Positions 21,738 through 39,500 of a stretch of 64,000 nucleotides of DNA are shown here, one piece after another. Position 1 is the stretch's first letter, and each line of letters opens with the position of its first letter. The notes beneath the pieces were generated by a model, which had not been told where the DNA came from, searched no databases, and was given only the letters and a program-made list of their open reading frames with translations. This DNA comes from Parapristionchus giblindavisi (Eukaryota; Nematoda; Chromadorea; Rhabditida; Diplogasteridae): the NCBI GenBank assembly GCA_943737045.1, contig CALSFV010000439.1, positions 62,001 to 126,000 of the forward strand, written 5' to 3'. Both the position numbers and the translations under genes were made by a program.

Positions 21738-21820
21738 GTAGCGTTATCATTATTTACTTGCATATTTCTGTACGATATGGAACAGAAATATGCAAGTAAA
21801 TAATGATAACGCTATCGGCA
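21738..21820. repeat. near-perfect 35-bp-stem hairpin
   Basis: GCGTTATCATTATTTACTTG at 21740 is inverted at 21796-21816 around a short loop containing ACGATATGGA. The same hairpin occurs at 24905-24987. It is partly lost in the copy at 53640-53695. Confidence 0.8.
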
Positions 21821-21847
21821 AAACTCGAACTAATCTTATAATTTATC

Positions 21848-21964
<117 letters not shown>

Positions 21965-22138
21965 TTTTATACCTTCAAATGAACGCATCAGGGATGGGAT
22001 CGGGAATATCTGTTAGATAGTCTTGTGAAGGATGTCCGTCGCCAAGGCGAATCGGTGAAATGTTGGGGGGGGTAGAGGAAGAGGCCGTAGGGAGAGGAAG
22101 TAGATTATTATTATTATTAGTAGTAGTAGTAGTATTGT

Positions 22139-23747
<1,609 letters not shown>

Positions 23748-25014
23748 CCCACCGTACTCTTTGTCGGTACAGTAATCCGAACTTTTTTTATCGATTTTCT
23801 TGCTTCTTCATCCAGTTGTAGCCGTTTCATATTATACTAATCAATACTCGTTTTGTGATGATCTTCCCCTTTGCTGCCAGTACGGTATCCATATGCCTGA
23901 TTATCCCTGATTATCCCTGATTACGGAACACTTTTAATATTTAAAATAATATTATTCTAATATTTTTATTAACCATAATAATGTATCATAATCTCTTTTC
24001 TTAGCTTAAGCACTGTTGAAATTCCAATCTTATATATCAATGATATGTTTGCAAATGCGTACGTTTTACTGTATCGTTGCTACTCTGGTGTTTCAAAACT
24101 TAAAGTGTAGTTAAAATACGTCACTGACTCTAAGTCTGCTTTAAGTCTAACTTCAAGTGAGAGAACGACGAAATTCATTACAGTATATACCCTACTTGAA
24201 GTAGACTTACGTCAATCTTGAAGTTACAAGTACACTTTAGTTTTGAAATACCAAAGTGTGCGACAGAAATCATAGTTCTCAGGTTCTTTTCTGCAGTTTG
24301 TATTTCTCATTAACCCCCCCCCCCCCTCCTGAAACCCATCTACCATCTTCCCTTTGCCAGTATTATGCTTGTGAATATGTTTATTTGAAGGAATAAACAA
24401 ACAATGCATAATTTCACTTCTTTTGTGGCACTGTGTATTCATTAAAATAATTCATTTTGTTGATAAATGATAATGCAGTTGCATCTGTTGTTTGAACAAA
24501 GGGACTTCATAAATTATGGTGAATTGAGGGATATGAGCTATCAATGGTTGAATAATAGCAGTTATCACGCATCAATCAAATAAGATTTCATCGATATCCA
24601 GCATTGTACTCGATCTAACTTAATTCCATTATAGATGAGCACATTTTTTATGAGTCTTGATCCAATAACGATATTCTGTGTATGATGTTTATTGAATAAA
24701 AATGAAGAACTTCGGAAATACCATAATATCTAGATCACTGCTTTGACACTGTCAAAAGAGCGGTGTTTGAGGAGTTTACTAGGAAGAAATTCTTTACAGT
24801 CAGCACTAAAAACACTATTAGAACACCCGTCATTTTCATGTTCCACCCATATCTATAAAGATCTATCAAAGCGGCCCAGATTCGATTCAATTGATGCATG
24901 CTCGGTAGCGTTATCATTATTTACTTGCATATTTCTGTACGATATGGAACAGAAATATGCAAGTAAATAATGATAACGCTATCGGCAAAACTCGAACTAA
25001 TCTTATAATTTATC

Positions 25015-25086
<72 letters not shown>

Positions 25087-25225
25087 TTTTATACCTTCAA
25101 ATGAACGCATCAGGGATGGGATCGGGAATATCTATTAGATAGTCTTGTGAAGGATGTCCGTCGCCAAGGCGAATCGGTGAAATGTTGGGGGGGGGGTAGA
25201 GGAAGAGGCCGTAGGGAGAGGAAGT

Positions 25226-25549
25226 CACGGCGGTTCAATGATAGTAACTAAGGAGCTCCCGCAATCTCAAACTGAGTATCGCAAACTGAGGGATCCTCCC
25301 GGCGCGAAAGTTAGATACGATATGAATGAGCGCTGCTCGCCATACGACGCTTCAGACTAGAGCTATCATCGAGTTTTAAGAGTTGCGACACATGCTGATA
25401 TGGTTTAGTGGCTAAAGCTTTTGTGTGGCGATCCGAACCTCGTGGGTTCGAATCCAGCTCGGTGCAAATCAACTTTGCTGATTTTTCATAGTGCGGGAGG
25501 CTTCAAGCCAAAGTTAAATGTAGGAGTTGTCCTCCAATGAACCGCCGTG
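25226..25549. mobile_element. tRNA-bearing inverted-repeat element, 5-bp target duplication, copy 2
   Basis: Ends CACGGCGGTTCAATGA and TGAACCGCCGTG; duplication GAAGT (25221-25225, 25550-25554). The empty site GAGAGGAAGTAGATTATTAT is at 22090-22115 in copy 1. On the plus strand, 25396-25470 resembles a tRNA with TGGTTTAGTGGCTAAAGC and GGGTTCGAATCC. Confidence 0.85.
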
Positions 25550-25593
25550 GAAGTAGATTATTATTATTATTAGTAGTAGTAGTAGTATTGTTC

Positions 25594-25637
<44 letters not shown>

Positions 25638-25732
25638 ATTATTAGTATTTATTTAAATGTACAATCGTATATGTGACCTCAGCCCCGCTCATAGGCTGAT
25701 CAGCCGAAACTTGAACAATGGTATTGTATTGC

Positions 25733-25865
25733 ACATACGTCGGCACCACTGCCGCTAGCGCAATACACCCCCGAGAAAAATCACTCAAAATGACTTATAA
25801 ATGCTAAATTTTATGCCTCCGACCCCCCGATTTTCAATTCCAGCGGCAATGCCCGCCCACGTATG
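25733..25865. mobile_element. hairpin MITE ending CATACGT-GGC
   Basis: CATACGTCGGCACCACTGCC at the left and GGCAATGCCCGCCCACGTATG at the right (inverted). Related to 41291-41497. No frame. Confidence 0.65.
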
Positions 25866-26242
25866 ATTATTATTATTATTAAATTATTTATTTAAATTTG
25901 CGATCGTTTACGTGATCTCAGCACGCTCACAGACTAATCAGCCGTTTAGTGGCAACCATTCCCTCCGTAATGGTTCGGTGCTTGAAAAGGCTATTGTATT
26001 GTAAAAAGTAAAACTAAACTAGTTTAAATACAAATTGATTCGAAATAAATGTTACATGTAATTTGATTGGAATTGTCATTCCTGTCATAAATTGGAATCT
26101 ATTTGGTACTGCTGTCCTATGAATTTTGGTAAGCGCTAATTCACCGGGTTCCGAGCGTCTATTCGTATACTGCTGCTACACCTTTTGCTATCATATCATT
26201 GATGATTATATCGTATAACTGCTTTATCGTCGGCCAAAATAA

Positions 26243-28085
<1,843 letters not shown>

Positions 28086-29369
28086 CCTACCGCACCCTTT
28101 GTCGCTACAGTAACCCGAACTGTTATCGATTTTTTGCTTCTTCATCCAGTTTTAACCATTTCGTATTATACTAATTTGTAATCAATACTCGTTTTGATCT
28201 GATGATCTTCACTTTCGCTGCCAGTACAGTATCCCTATGCCTGATTACCCTGATAGCCCATGAGTATCCCTGATTGCGGAACACTGAACCTATGTTTTAT
28301 TCTTTAAGTAATATTTAAAAAAAATTCATTCTAATAATTTTATTAACAATGATGTATCATAATCTCATTTCTTAGCTTGCGTATTGTTGAAATTCCAATC
28401 TTATATATCAATGATCTGTTTGTAAATGCGTACGTTTTACTGTATCGTTTATACTCTGGTATATCAAAACTTAAAGAGTACTTAAGATAAGTCACTGACT
28501 TTAAGTCTTCTTTAAGTCTACTTCAAGTGAGAGAACATTTTACGAAATCCAGTACAGTTTATGCCATCCTCGCAGTAGAACCTCAAGTGAAAATGGCAAG
28601 TACACTTTAGTTTTGAAATACCAGAGTGTGCGACAAAAATCATACTTCACAGGATCATTTCTGTAGTTTGTATTTCTCATTTTCGCCCCCCCCCCCCCCC
28701 TTAAACCCATCTATCATCTTACCTTTACCAATAATATGCTTGTGAATACATTTAATTGATGGAATAAAGAAATAATGCATAATTTCACTTGTTTTGCATC
28801 TTTATTCATTAAAATAACTCATTTTGCTGATAAATGATAATGCAGCTGCATCTGTTGTTTGAACAAAAATGGCTTTATAAACAATTATAAATTGAGGAAT
28901 CAGCAATCAATGGTTGAATAATAACAATTATCACGCATCAATCAAATAAGATTTCATCGATATCCAGCACTTTATCTAACTTAGTTCCATTATAGACGAG
29001 CAAAGTTTTTATGAATCTTGATCCAATAACGGTGTTCTATATATAATGCTTATTGAATAAAAATGAAGAACTGCGAAATTCTATAATATCTAGATCACTG
29101 CTTTGACACTATTACAAAAGAGCGGGGTTTGGCGAGTTTAATAGGAAGAAATTCTTTACAGTCAACACTAAAACACTATTAGAATACCAGTCATTTTCAT
29201 GTTCCAATCATCTCTATAAAGATATAAAAGCGACCCAAATTTGATAAAATCGATATCGTAGGCGATATAATAATAATAACTTTATTATGCTGGTACGTAA
29301 TAAACAATACATAGGACACAAACAAGAAACATGGTTTTATACATAATTTACTATGCCACGACGGGGCAA

Positions 29370-29740
29370 ACTACCGTAATCTACCGTAACCCTGTTCGGT
29401 GGGTCAGATCAAGTTCGGTGGGTCAGATTTCACTACAAACTGTCGGAATGGCCACAACATGTGCGTTATCATTATGAGCTATTGCAAACTACCGTAACCA
29501 GGTTCGGTGGGTCAGATCTCATTATAAATTGTCCAAACGGTCACTATGTGCGGAGTATGATTATGAGTTATTGTGAACTACCGTAATCCACCGTAATCCG
29601 GTTCGGTGGGTCAGATCAAGTACGATGTGTCATATTTCACTAAAAAGTGTCCAAATGGTAGTTTACAATAACTCATAATCATACCACGCGCATAGTAATC
29701 AATTTTTAGTGAAATCTGGCCCATCGCACTTTAGATCCAA
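29370..29740. repeat. interspersed GGTTCGGTGGGTCAGAT units
   Basis: Four units of about 100 bp, each with ACCGTAAT(C), GGTTCGGTGGGTCAGAT and TTATGAGTTATTG-type sequence. The last unit is partly inverted (29655-29730). Related sequence at 42780-42975 (AATCTGACCC, GGGTTACGGTAG). Confidence 0.65.
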
Positions 29741-29984
29741 ATTGTGATAGAATATCAATAGGGGGGATCTGCATTAGAATTTACTCACATAAACCTTCGT
29801 CACCGTCGCCACGAAGATCCACGAAAATACTGTGTTGTTGTCAGTTATGCGAATCGCAGCGAAAATGTGGTTGATGAGTGTCGTATATTACCAATCCATC
29901 ATTTTCGTGTGTTAGAAACTTTTCTCAATGCAGTGATTTCTTCTTTCCGTATATCATAATCCTCTGGTGTTGAAATCCTTGCAT

Positions 29985-30215
29985 GATCACGAATACAAGT
30001 ATAATCATGCATGATTCGACATTCCATGCATGATCATGCATGGAATATCCATCGTTCGTGATCATGCAGGGATCTTCCGTGATCATGCACGAATTTTCCG
30101 TGATCATGCATGGAATGACAGAATCCATGCATGATCACGGATAATCCATGCATGATTCGAGTATACTCCATGCATGATCATGCCACTAATTGCACGAATT
30201 TTACTTGGATCATGC
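29985..30215. repeat. cluster of self-complementary ATGCATGATCA words
   Basis: About ten overlapping GATCATGCATGGA or TCCATGCATGATCA words in both orientations in 230 bp, spaced irregularly. The words are palindromic, so the cluster could fold or bind a dimeric protein many times. Confidence 0.7.
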
Positions 30216-30573
30216 ATGGATTCAAACACCTGAGTCGATTATCGCGAAATCCACTTTGAATATCCTGTCGCGAGGATTCCACAGTTTATGCTTTTCAATG
30301 ACAACGTTGTGTGGAATACCATTACTATGTTATTTGTTAATGTTCACATTTATCTATCCGTGTCAGTTGGGGCGCTGAAAACAGTAGTAAGATTTATGTA
30401 TACCACTCTCTTGATGACGTCGCCTTAGGAAATCTAGGCGAAATTCAACAACACTGATTTCGGGACTGTACATCAACATTCGTGAAAAAAAAACTGCAAA
30501 ACAAATCATGACTATTTTGTTTATCAATTTACACAAATATTGTGAAGATAATATGAATGAATTCGATAAAAGC

Positions 30574-33500
30574 TTATTGTAAACTGCACAATCCGCTCTT
30601 TGCCTTCTTTCCCTTATCTGCACCATCCACAAATAGTTCAAGAAGTTCACTATATCCATCAATTGAGTTGATATTCTCATCTATAAAACACATTATATTC
30701 TCGTCCGTAATATACATTAAAGAATAGCTAAAATGATCTTACCTCTTTCCTTTTCTGTAATCTCCCAAATTGATTTTTTCATACTACGAAGAAGATAGAA
30801 TGTGTGCATGTCACCTGAATCCGGATATTATTATCATAACCTTATATTTAGCCAATTCGATGGATAACCTTTTCCTTTAATAGGGACCAATCCTCTTGAT
30901 TCGAATTCGAAACGACCAGTTCTTTGGGCGAAGCGAAAACAATTAAATTATATGAAACTTCTCTGGTATTTCGAAACTTAAAGTCTACTTAAACTACGTC
31001 ACAGACTTAAAGTAGACTTTAAGTAAACTTAAAGTGAAAGAACATTTGACGACATGCATTACAGCATACCACACCACTTTAAGTAGACTTACGTTTAACT
31101 TTAAGTAGACTTACAAGTCTACTTCAAGTGATAACTTTAAGTAGACTTTAAGTTTCGAAATACCAGAGTTTAACAAATGCGTAATAGATCTTACTGCATC
31201 GCTGCTTCACTGCAGTGAATTCTTCCAATAGGAGAATGAGATTCCATTCGAGATGCTGTATTGACAGTGTCACCAAACAGACAATATCTTCAATGTATTG
31301 TATTGTGCGTATAAAATGTACTTGCATAAGAAAATGACAAACGGTGCTAACGAACGGAAGTCACAATCGAGAGGCGGGCGAGATGTAGCCCTCAACATCT
31401 CGCCCCGCCTCTCGATTGTCTCTCCGCTGCCTCTCTCTAACCCGGCTGACCTTCGCCGCGCGCTACATGATATATATAATCTTTTATATATATCATGAAT
31501 CGCGCGGCGAAGGTTGTCATAGTTTCTGAACCATGCAAAACAAGAAAGTCTCTTCTACAAATAAAACAAGTCATTTTTATACGCTCAATATATAGATGAA
31601 CATATAGGATGACAAATTCACTGTGTTACCTTGGCATTTTAGCTCCAACAACTCCTGCTACGACAGGTCCCGAGTGAATTCCAGCTCTGATTGCTAAAGG
31701 TTTCTTCTCAATAGGATCGCATACAGTAGTGGCTGCATAGAGCATTCCGAGAGCGAGGTGACAAATACGTTCACAATGATCATCACAAGCCTAATATTCT
31801 TCCTTTATTTTTTGATATTTAAAATTTTAATATAATGAAATAAACAAACTTCAGGTATTCCTCCAACAGACATGTACGAATCTCCTACAGTCTCTACCTT
31901 ATACGCCTAAAATTATCACTGTTTGTAGGGTAAAATGTTTACATTAGGACCGAGAAATGTAAATGAAACATTCGATGTATAATACGCTAACAGAGTTAAC
32001 GAACCCATCGGGATATTTTAGTGTAAGAGACAGCATGCACTTTCGAATCAGCCCAGAAAGCCAAATTTCAATATCGATTTTCTCACAGCTCATTGTCAGG
32101 TCGTTTAAGCACTGTCTAAAAACGGTTTTGCAATCAGCATATAGCACGCTGTAAACTAAAAATTTTGCACCAAGTGCATGGCAATTTTCTGTTCACTTTT
32201 TCTGCTTCTTCGTTCTCGTTTACCGGTCTGAAAGTGGCATAAACAGACCGGTAAACGAGAACGAAGAAGCAGAAAAAAGTGGACAGAAAATTGCCATGCA
32301 CCTGGTGCAAAATTTTTAGTTTACAGCGTGCTATGAGGCCGTTTGTGTAAGAGTCGAACAAGGGTTGGCACAGGCCAAAAATTTTGATATCCTCAAAACT
32401 TGTTTATAGGGGTTATCGACCATGCTGATGAAGATAGGCATAGTCATTTTGGCTCCAGTGGTCCCGCAACGCCTGGGCGGGATTACGGTAAGATCACGTT
32501 TTCAGGCCATTCTCGGTCCATGGTAGTGCTAGAGGTATAAAAATTGGGCTCCTAGGACAGAATTCGATGGCGATGATGTCTGTCTACTTCATTTGTTTTG
32601 AAAATTTTCCAAAAGGTCACAACTGGATATTTTGATGGAGACGTTTGCGCCCCAGACGAGTATGACAGTTCGAACCGGCGTGACGAGAGGATCACAACGA
32701 TGTATTATGAGCCCATATCTCCAATATTGCCTCGATATAGTGTCTGCAAAATCATCTCTCGTTGTATGCGTCTCTCTATTCCGCGCGCTCTCTCGGCACT
32801 CTCTCATTTCGCCGCGCTCTCTCGAGAGTGCGAGAGAGCGCGCGGAATTGAGAGAGTCCTCTTGTTTACCTCTTTCGCATATCACTATATCGAGGCAATA
32901 TTGAGATGGCAATGGTGATATGGGCTCATAATACATCGTTGTGATCCTCTCGTCACGCCGGTTCGAACTGTCATACTCGTCTGGGGCGCAAACGTCTCCA
33001 TCAAAATTTCCAGTTGTGACCTTTTGGAAAATTTTCAAAACAAATGAAGTATACAGCCATCATCGCCATCGAATTCTGTCCTAGGAGCCCAATTTTCATA
33101 CCTCTAGCACTACCATGGACCGAGAAAGGCCTGAAAACGTGATCTTACCGTAATCCCGCCCAGGCGTTGCGGGACCACTGGAGCCAAAATGGCTATGCCT
33201 ATCTTCATCAGCATGGTCGATAACGCCTATACACAAGTTTTGAGGGTATCAAAATTTTTGGCCTGTGCCAACCCTCTCCCAGATTTGCCCGACTCTTACA
33301 CAAACGGCCTCCTATATACAGTAGCGGTCAAAAGTATTCGTCCATAACTTTGCAAAGTCATAACTTTTGACTCAGATGAGCAATCGGGCTCATCTTTTGG
33401 CAGGATACTATAGTACTAGTGGGCATCATATTGTACTCCTTTTGTTATAATACGTCGTCGTACTGCTGTGTAGTGATCCTGGAACCCCTCTGTACTTACT

Positions 33501-36500
33501 CAGCGATAATTATTTCCTCAGCTGGATTTTTCTGAGACTTTTTCTTAACAGTGTATGGACAACATTTACTGGGGAGTATAATACGCTATGGTATCCATTC
33601 AAGCTAATTCATTCCTTTGAGAAAATCGAAATTTTCGACACCCTTGAATTTGGGCTAAAATGTCATAACTCTGTGTTCAGTGAAGCTACAGGGTACAAAG
33701 TTGGTAAAGATAATAGTCCATGAGTGATACAAAACCTGGCCGAGTATGAGCCGCATCGGATGAATTTTGAGAAATTTCAAAAATTTATTGTTATCATTTT
33801 TGAGGCACAGGAAGTACCTGCTCAGGATAATTTCTATTCTGTTTGACAGCCAGATGTCTTCTATATATAGTAGACGACAATTTACTATTGTTTCATGAAA
33901 GCGCGAGTTCTTCAAGAGAAGTTATAATTGGATAAATGCGGTAGAAAATCGTAAGGACACGAATTTTTCAGGACATAAAACAAAATAAAATGATTTTTTG
34001 GGTAACTAAAAGAGCATCGATAGCGATTCTACTATATTGATAATCTTCTTTCTTCATGATAATTATCGTGGCAATGTCTGAGCCTAATCGGACAAATTCT
34101 GAGAATTTCGAAAAAATACTGACAAAAATCATAACTATTTTCTACCTCCTTTCTCCAACTATAAGTTTTCTTTAAGGACTCGAAATTTCGCGAAACAATA
34201 GCAAACTGTCATCTACTATATATAGAAGGCACCTGGCTGTCAAACAGAATAGAAATTATCCTGAGCAGGTACTTCCTGTGCCTCGAAAAATGATAAAAAT
34301 AAATTTTTGAAATTTCTCAAAATTCATCCGATCCGGCTCATACTCGGCCAGGTTTTGTATCACTCATGGACTATTATCTCTACCAAGTTTGTACCCTGCA
34401 GCTTCACTGAATACAAAGTTATGACATTTTTGCCCAAATTCGAGGGTGTCGAAAATTTCGATTTTCTTAAAGGAATGAATTAGCTTGAATGAATACCATA
34501 GCGTATTCTACTCCCCAGTAAATGTTGTTCATACACTGTTAAGAACCAGTCTCAGAAAAATCCAGCTGAGGAAATAATTATCGCTGATTAACGGGAGTAC
34601 AATATGATGCCCACTAGTACTATAGTATCCTGCCAAAAGATGAACCCGATTGCTCATCTGAGTCGAAAGTTATGACATTGCAAAATTTTGGACGAATACT
34701 TTTGACCGCTACTGTATAACTAAATGTAGTCACACCATTGACATCTCATAAGGCCAGGCCGAATTGAGACCATTCCCTTGTAAGCAAATAATCATGCAAT
34801 ATAACCTACACTCTGAAGTACAACCAAACGATCGAATTTAGTAAAGAGTTCATTGAGAAGAAAGACGACATCTTTCGGTGAACAATTGGGTACAATCAAT
34901 TGAAAGTTGGGAACATCTGAGAACATTACAGTCGCCTGCTCGTATTCACCTTAAGAGAGACTATCTGACTCACTGAACATATTTTGCTTATGGCTTGGCA
35001 CTTGGCCAAAAAGTGATATGAACCAATCGCGCCCAAATTTCTCACAGATGTAGTATGTGGTGGAATGAGCTCGCAGACAGAGTTAGGGTTCGTCATATCT
35101 ACACCTTCGCTAAATAACGTAAGTTCGTTAACATGGCATCAAAATTTCAAAGTTTACGGATTCGTTCGATATGTATATACAACGATGGGCAATAATAAGT
35201 AGATAAATTCCACCAAGTGTCATCCCGATCCAAAACCGTGAGACCCAGAAAAATTCGGACTTCGCAAGGATGAAACCGAAAAAAAATTTGTTTTATTTTT
35301 CCTACAATTGCCTATCGGTGAGGGTCATTTTTTATTCCTTCAATTTGACGAGTATTCATTACTGTAACTACTTAATAAAAATGAATTAAAACAAATAGGG
35401 AAAAAGTTGCCTTATCCCCGAAAAACCACGACTAATTCCCTGTTTTTATCGCAAACTGAAATTAATTATCGTGCGCCCACCGTAATCCAAATGCGAAAAT
35501 TCAAAATTCAGCAATCACTATTATTTCGCATTCGATTTTCGGCATTATACTATTGTTTTCTTTTATCATTAGTTTGTTGTATGAATATCTGATGTGTAAT
35601 ATCACACTATTATTCTAAAAAAATATGAATCTTGCATTTCCAAATTTGCGTAACCGTAACCGGCATATGCTAATGCGTTCAGTTCACGATAAAAAAGGCG
35701 AATTAGCCGTGGTTTTTCGGGAATAAGGCAACTTTTTCCCTATTAGTTTTAGTTCATTTTTATAAAGTAGTTACACTAATGAATACTCGTCAAATTGAAG
35801 GAATAAAAAATGACCCTCACCGATAGGCAATTGTAGGAAAAATAAAACAATTTTTTTTCGGTTTCATCCTTGCGAAGTCCGAATTTTTCTGGTTCTCACG
35901 GTTTTGGATCGGGATGACACTTGGTGGAATTTATCTACTTATTATTGCCCATCGTTGTATATACATATCGAACGAATCCGTAAACTTTGAAATTTTGATG
36001 CCATGCTAACGAACTTACGTTATTTAGCGAAGGTGCAGATATGACGAACCCTAACTCCGTCTGCGAGCTCATGTCACCCCATACTACAACTGTGCACAAT
36101 TTGGGCGCGATCGGTTCATATCACTTTTTGGCCAAGTGCCAAGAGAATGTCACTTGAGCCAGATAGTCTCTCTTAAACTCCTTTGATATCTTGCGATTGT
36201 GAATTTATGAAAACATACGAGCATCCACACTTTCTCCCGATTTAAGTTGATGAGCAACTGATGGAGGCAACATTTCGGAGAGAAGCTCAATTGATAAACG
36301 ATTTAAAAAAATGAAAGACATTGATTAATCAAATTTTCAACCTGTGGTGCATGCAATCTATCAAAAGTTCGCGAAGAAATGTCGGAACAAAGTTGCGAAC
36401 TTTTTCTCTAATTCTCTCAAAATCCCATGCTATTTTCACAAAGAAAAAAGTTCGACAAAAAGATGCGAACAAAGATGCGAACAAAGTTCGCAACTTTCTG

Positions 36501-39500
36501 TCGATGTGTTAGAGAAATGGAGAAATAGCGTGCAATTTGAAGAGGTGCAGAAAAAGTAAACGGGCGTTTACTTAAAGTTGCGACGAAAGTTTAATTTGCA
36601 AAAGTGACAGTGTGATGGTTAAATTGTGATTACTCAACTCTCCATGAAAGAGTGTTCTACAATTTATAAATATTTTTTGAGAAAACACTTATTATTTACT
36701 CGAAAACTGCACAGGAAATCGTGTGCATTCTCAGTCACACTCGTCCGAAATCTTTGAGAGCGCGGAGCAGCTGAAAAACATGTTCGAAGTTCGAAGTAAA
36801 CACACGCTGCGCGACCGCGAGCGCGTGACCTGGCTGACTGTTCTCTCCCTCACTTTCCGCTTTCCGATACACTTGTTTTCTTTTATGTACTCCCATTCAC
36901 ATTTAAATGTGCCAATGTTCATCTATATGACCTGTTTGTTGCTTGATCTTGATTGATTGTTTTGTAATTCCGTTTCATTTGCAGCGAGTAGCTTTGGTCT
37001 CCGTCGGCGTGTCTCATTGTCGTCCTCAAAATCCACCAGCGTGTACGTATCAGACTACTCCGTATGTCTCGTCTCACATCTGTCGTCCCAATGTATGCCA
37101 TCCGCGGCAGCTCACAGTCGTCAGGTAATTTCATTACTTTTGTTATTGCTATTCATTATATTAATAGTACCGATATAAGTACGTCACAAGCGTGGACAGA
37201 GACCGTTAATCAAAGGAACTCATCCTACGCTTGTGACGTCACATTTTCCCTCTGGTCGTGTGTTATTGATTGTTTGATTTGTAATGATCGTGTCGTTTGC
37301 AGCGTGTCGCAGTCCATGAGGGCGCCCCTGCATCGGCGCCAGGATCCGATCTCAGAACCTACGGTGAGCATCACACTCTTGTATTATGTATATTATTGTT
37401 CCTTTTGACGTTTTTTTACTCTTTTATGATTCAAGATCTATTTGGAAAATGCTTGCAACGTTAAGATGACGGGTGTGATTTGTAGAAGTTCTTGACAGCA
37501 TCAGGCATGCTATAAAAGTAGCACACCAACTAGAAAACGCTCAACCAAGGATCGTTCTCTTACTTTTTTAAATACTTATTATCACTGGCCTAGCAGTGAT
37601 CACCCGCAGGGCTTCGTGTGCCTTGAATAACGGGTTGTGTCTTTACCTTTTATCTTTGTCTAATTTGCAGTTGACGATATCTAGGAGGTGGCGTTGTCGA
37701 CGGACGAACTGGATGAGCAGTACTGCATGATGGGCCCGTACATTGAGCAGCGCGCCAAGATTGAGACGGATGAGCCGAAGGCGGACGCGGCGCCCATGCG
37801 CAACGCGCTCGATCAGATGAGGGAGATTGGATTTCAGGTGGGTCATGATCAAACTATATTGTAGTCTGCATAGGTAACCACCATGAACGATGGCAAACGG
37901 TTTACCAAGAAATGTGAAAAAAAACAATCATAAGCGGAGACGTTTGCCAAAGATCTTCCTACGCTTCTGAAGTATGGGGAGGAATGTCAGCAAACGGTTT
38001 GACAACTTTCATGGATTCGGCCTCTGATGCGTGTAGATTGAGGAATATGGTTATAGTAAAGTAGTTGGTTAAAGTATGCCATACTTTTAACTTCTACAAC
38101 ATCAAACTACAAGTTTGCCTGATTGTAGTTTGATCAAACTAGAATTTATTCTGATTGCAGATGAAGTACGGCAGATGGCTGATCGACGGCTACACGAAGG
38201 ACATTGGATCGGCCGCGTGGAAACTGGACCAGTGGAAGGTGAATTAATAATAATAATAATAGTTTATCGTTTCTCTGACAATGGAAAGCTATATTGATTG
38301 ATTGCTTGATCTTTTGGTGTTGATCTCTTACTATACCTTATCGATCTATTATCTCTTGTCTTTGTCTGCCTGGGGATTTTGATCTATGATGTCTCGTATC
38401 AATTGACTCCTGTCACGGAACGTTATTGAATGATTTAGATTAATCGATTATTGATTAATCACATCGATTTGTAGGCTGAGCTATGGGAGGCGACGCACAT
38501 TGGCATTCCGTGGCACGATCGCGAGAGCAACGACTGCCTCATCCTCGGATTTATGGTGGCCATCTTCCTGCAGAAGGTACTGTAGTTTGTTTGATTTTTG
38601 AACTGTGTTGTTTGATCAAATTGTTGTTGATGTTTGTAGTTTGATCAGTGTCAACAATATCCATTTGCAGTTTGAGCAGCGCGCCTCTGCTGACCGACCG
38701 GCGTTAGTCGTGGGACACCTTCACGAGTGGCAGGTACCAATTTATTATTATGCCTACCGTATCTTTGAATTTATCGATTGATTGCTACACATATGAAGTG
38801 GAAGATGTAAACCGCGAGTATTAAGATTGTAATATTAACATCGATTTGATTGATGTATTGATCGATTGATCTCCACAGGCAGGTGTCGGCTTGATCATGT
38901 CCCGTTCGTGGAAGACGAACATCTCTCTCGTGTGCACGACGCACGCGACGCTGCTCGGACGCCATCTGTGTGCCGCTGGCGCCGATCTCTTCAACCGCAT
39001 TGAACATGTTGGTAACTTTGATCTTTGAACTGTTGAACTGTTGATCGCTGACCAGGCATTGATCTATGATCCTTCTTTGTCAGTTGTACTGCGATCGTGA
39101 GGCGGGAGTGAAGCAGATCTACCATCGGTACTGCTTGGAGCGAGCGGCCGAGAACATACCCCACGCCTTCACTAATGTCAGGTAGGTAGTCGTTCAGACT
39201 TGAGACTGTTGCTGCATTTTCCTTGCGTTGATCGTAGGTCGAAAAGTACGTTGCGAACTACCAAGCCTGAGAGCATTTTCAGCCGAAAATTCACAAAAAA
39301 ATCGAAAAATGCAAATCGGTATTGAATTCCGTCAAATGCATCAACGCAATACTTCTCCACTATATTTAATCCGTTAGACTATATTTGAACAAGAATCAAG
39401 CGACTATTCTTTTAGTATTTAATATAAATAATACATAAATAAATATATTAATTAATAGTGACATCGCGGCTCTTTAGTGTGAGCATCTGCTCAAGCGCAA

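Larger units (their letters stand above)
29270..30573. other. intergenic region between the tandem array and the cyclase gene
   Basis: No gene seen. It holds repeats of GGTTCGGTGGGTCAGAT with CTACCGTAATC (29370-29740) and a cluster of CATGCATGATCA motifs (29985-30215). It contains the 3' flank of the minus-strand cyclase gene that ends at 30574. Confidence 0.5.
30574..36285 (-). other. cyclase catalytic domain exons
   Basis: Exons 36285-36219 to 30680-30574 encode [32 protein letters not shown] (first metal Asp), [16 protein letters not shown] (guanine-recognising Glu and second Asp), [39 protein letters not shown] (purine-binding Cys, Asn and Arg), [18 protein letters not shown] and a C-tail ending [11 protein letters not shown]. 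All eight exons have good splice sites and no frame damage. Confidence 0.9.

Noticed and set aside
29370..29740. CRISPR-like array
   Set aside because: Units are variable in length and partly inverted, spacers are not unique, and the DNA is eukaryotic.
32589..33038. Overlapping open frames on both strands with the same protein ([20 protein letters not shown])
   Set aside because: They are the two arms of one palindromic element read from opposite sides. No splice context or homology.
36321..36559. Lysine-rich frames near the left end of the 6.9-kb insertion
   Set aside because: They arise from the repeated AAAGATGCGAAC and AAGTTCGC units of the element end.
37682..37684. TAG in frame before the first glycogen synthase exon, first read as a lesion
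   Set aside because: It fits as the AG of the splice acceptor (ATATCTAG|GAG), so it need not be coding.
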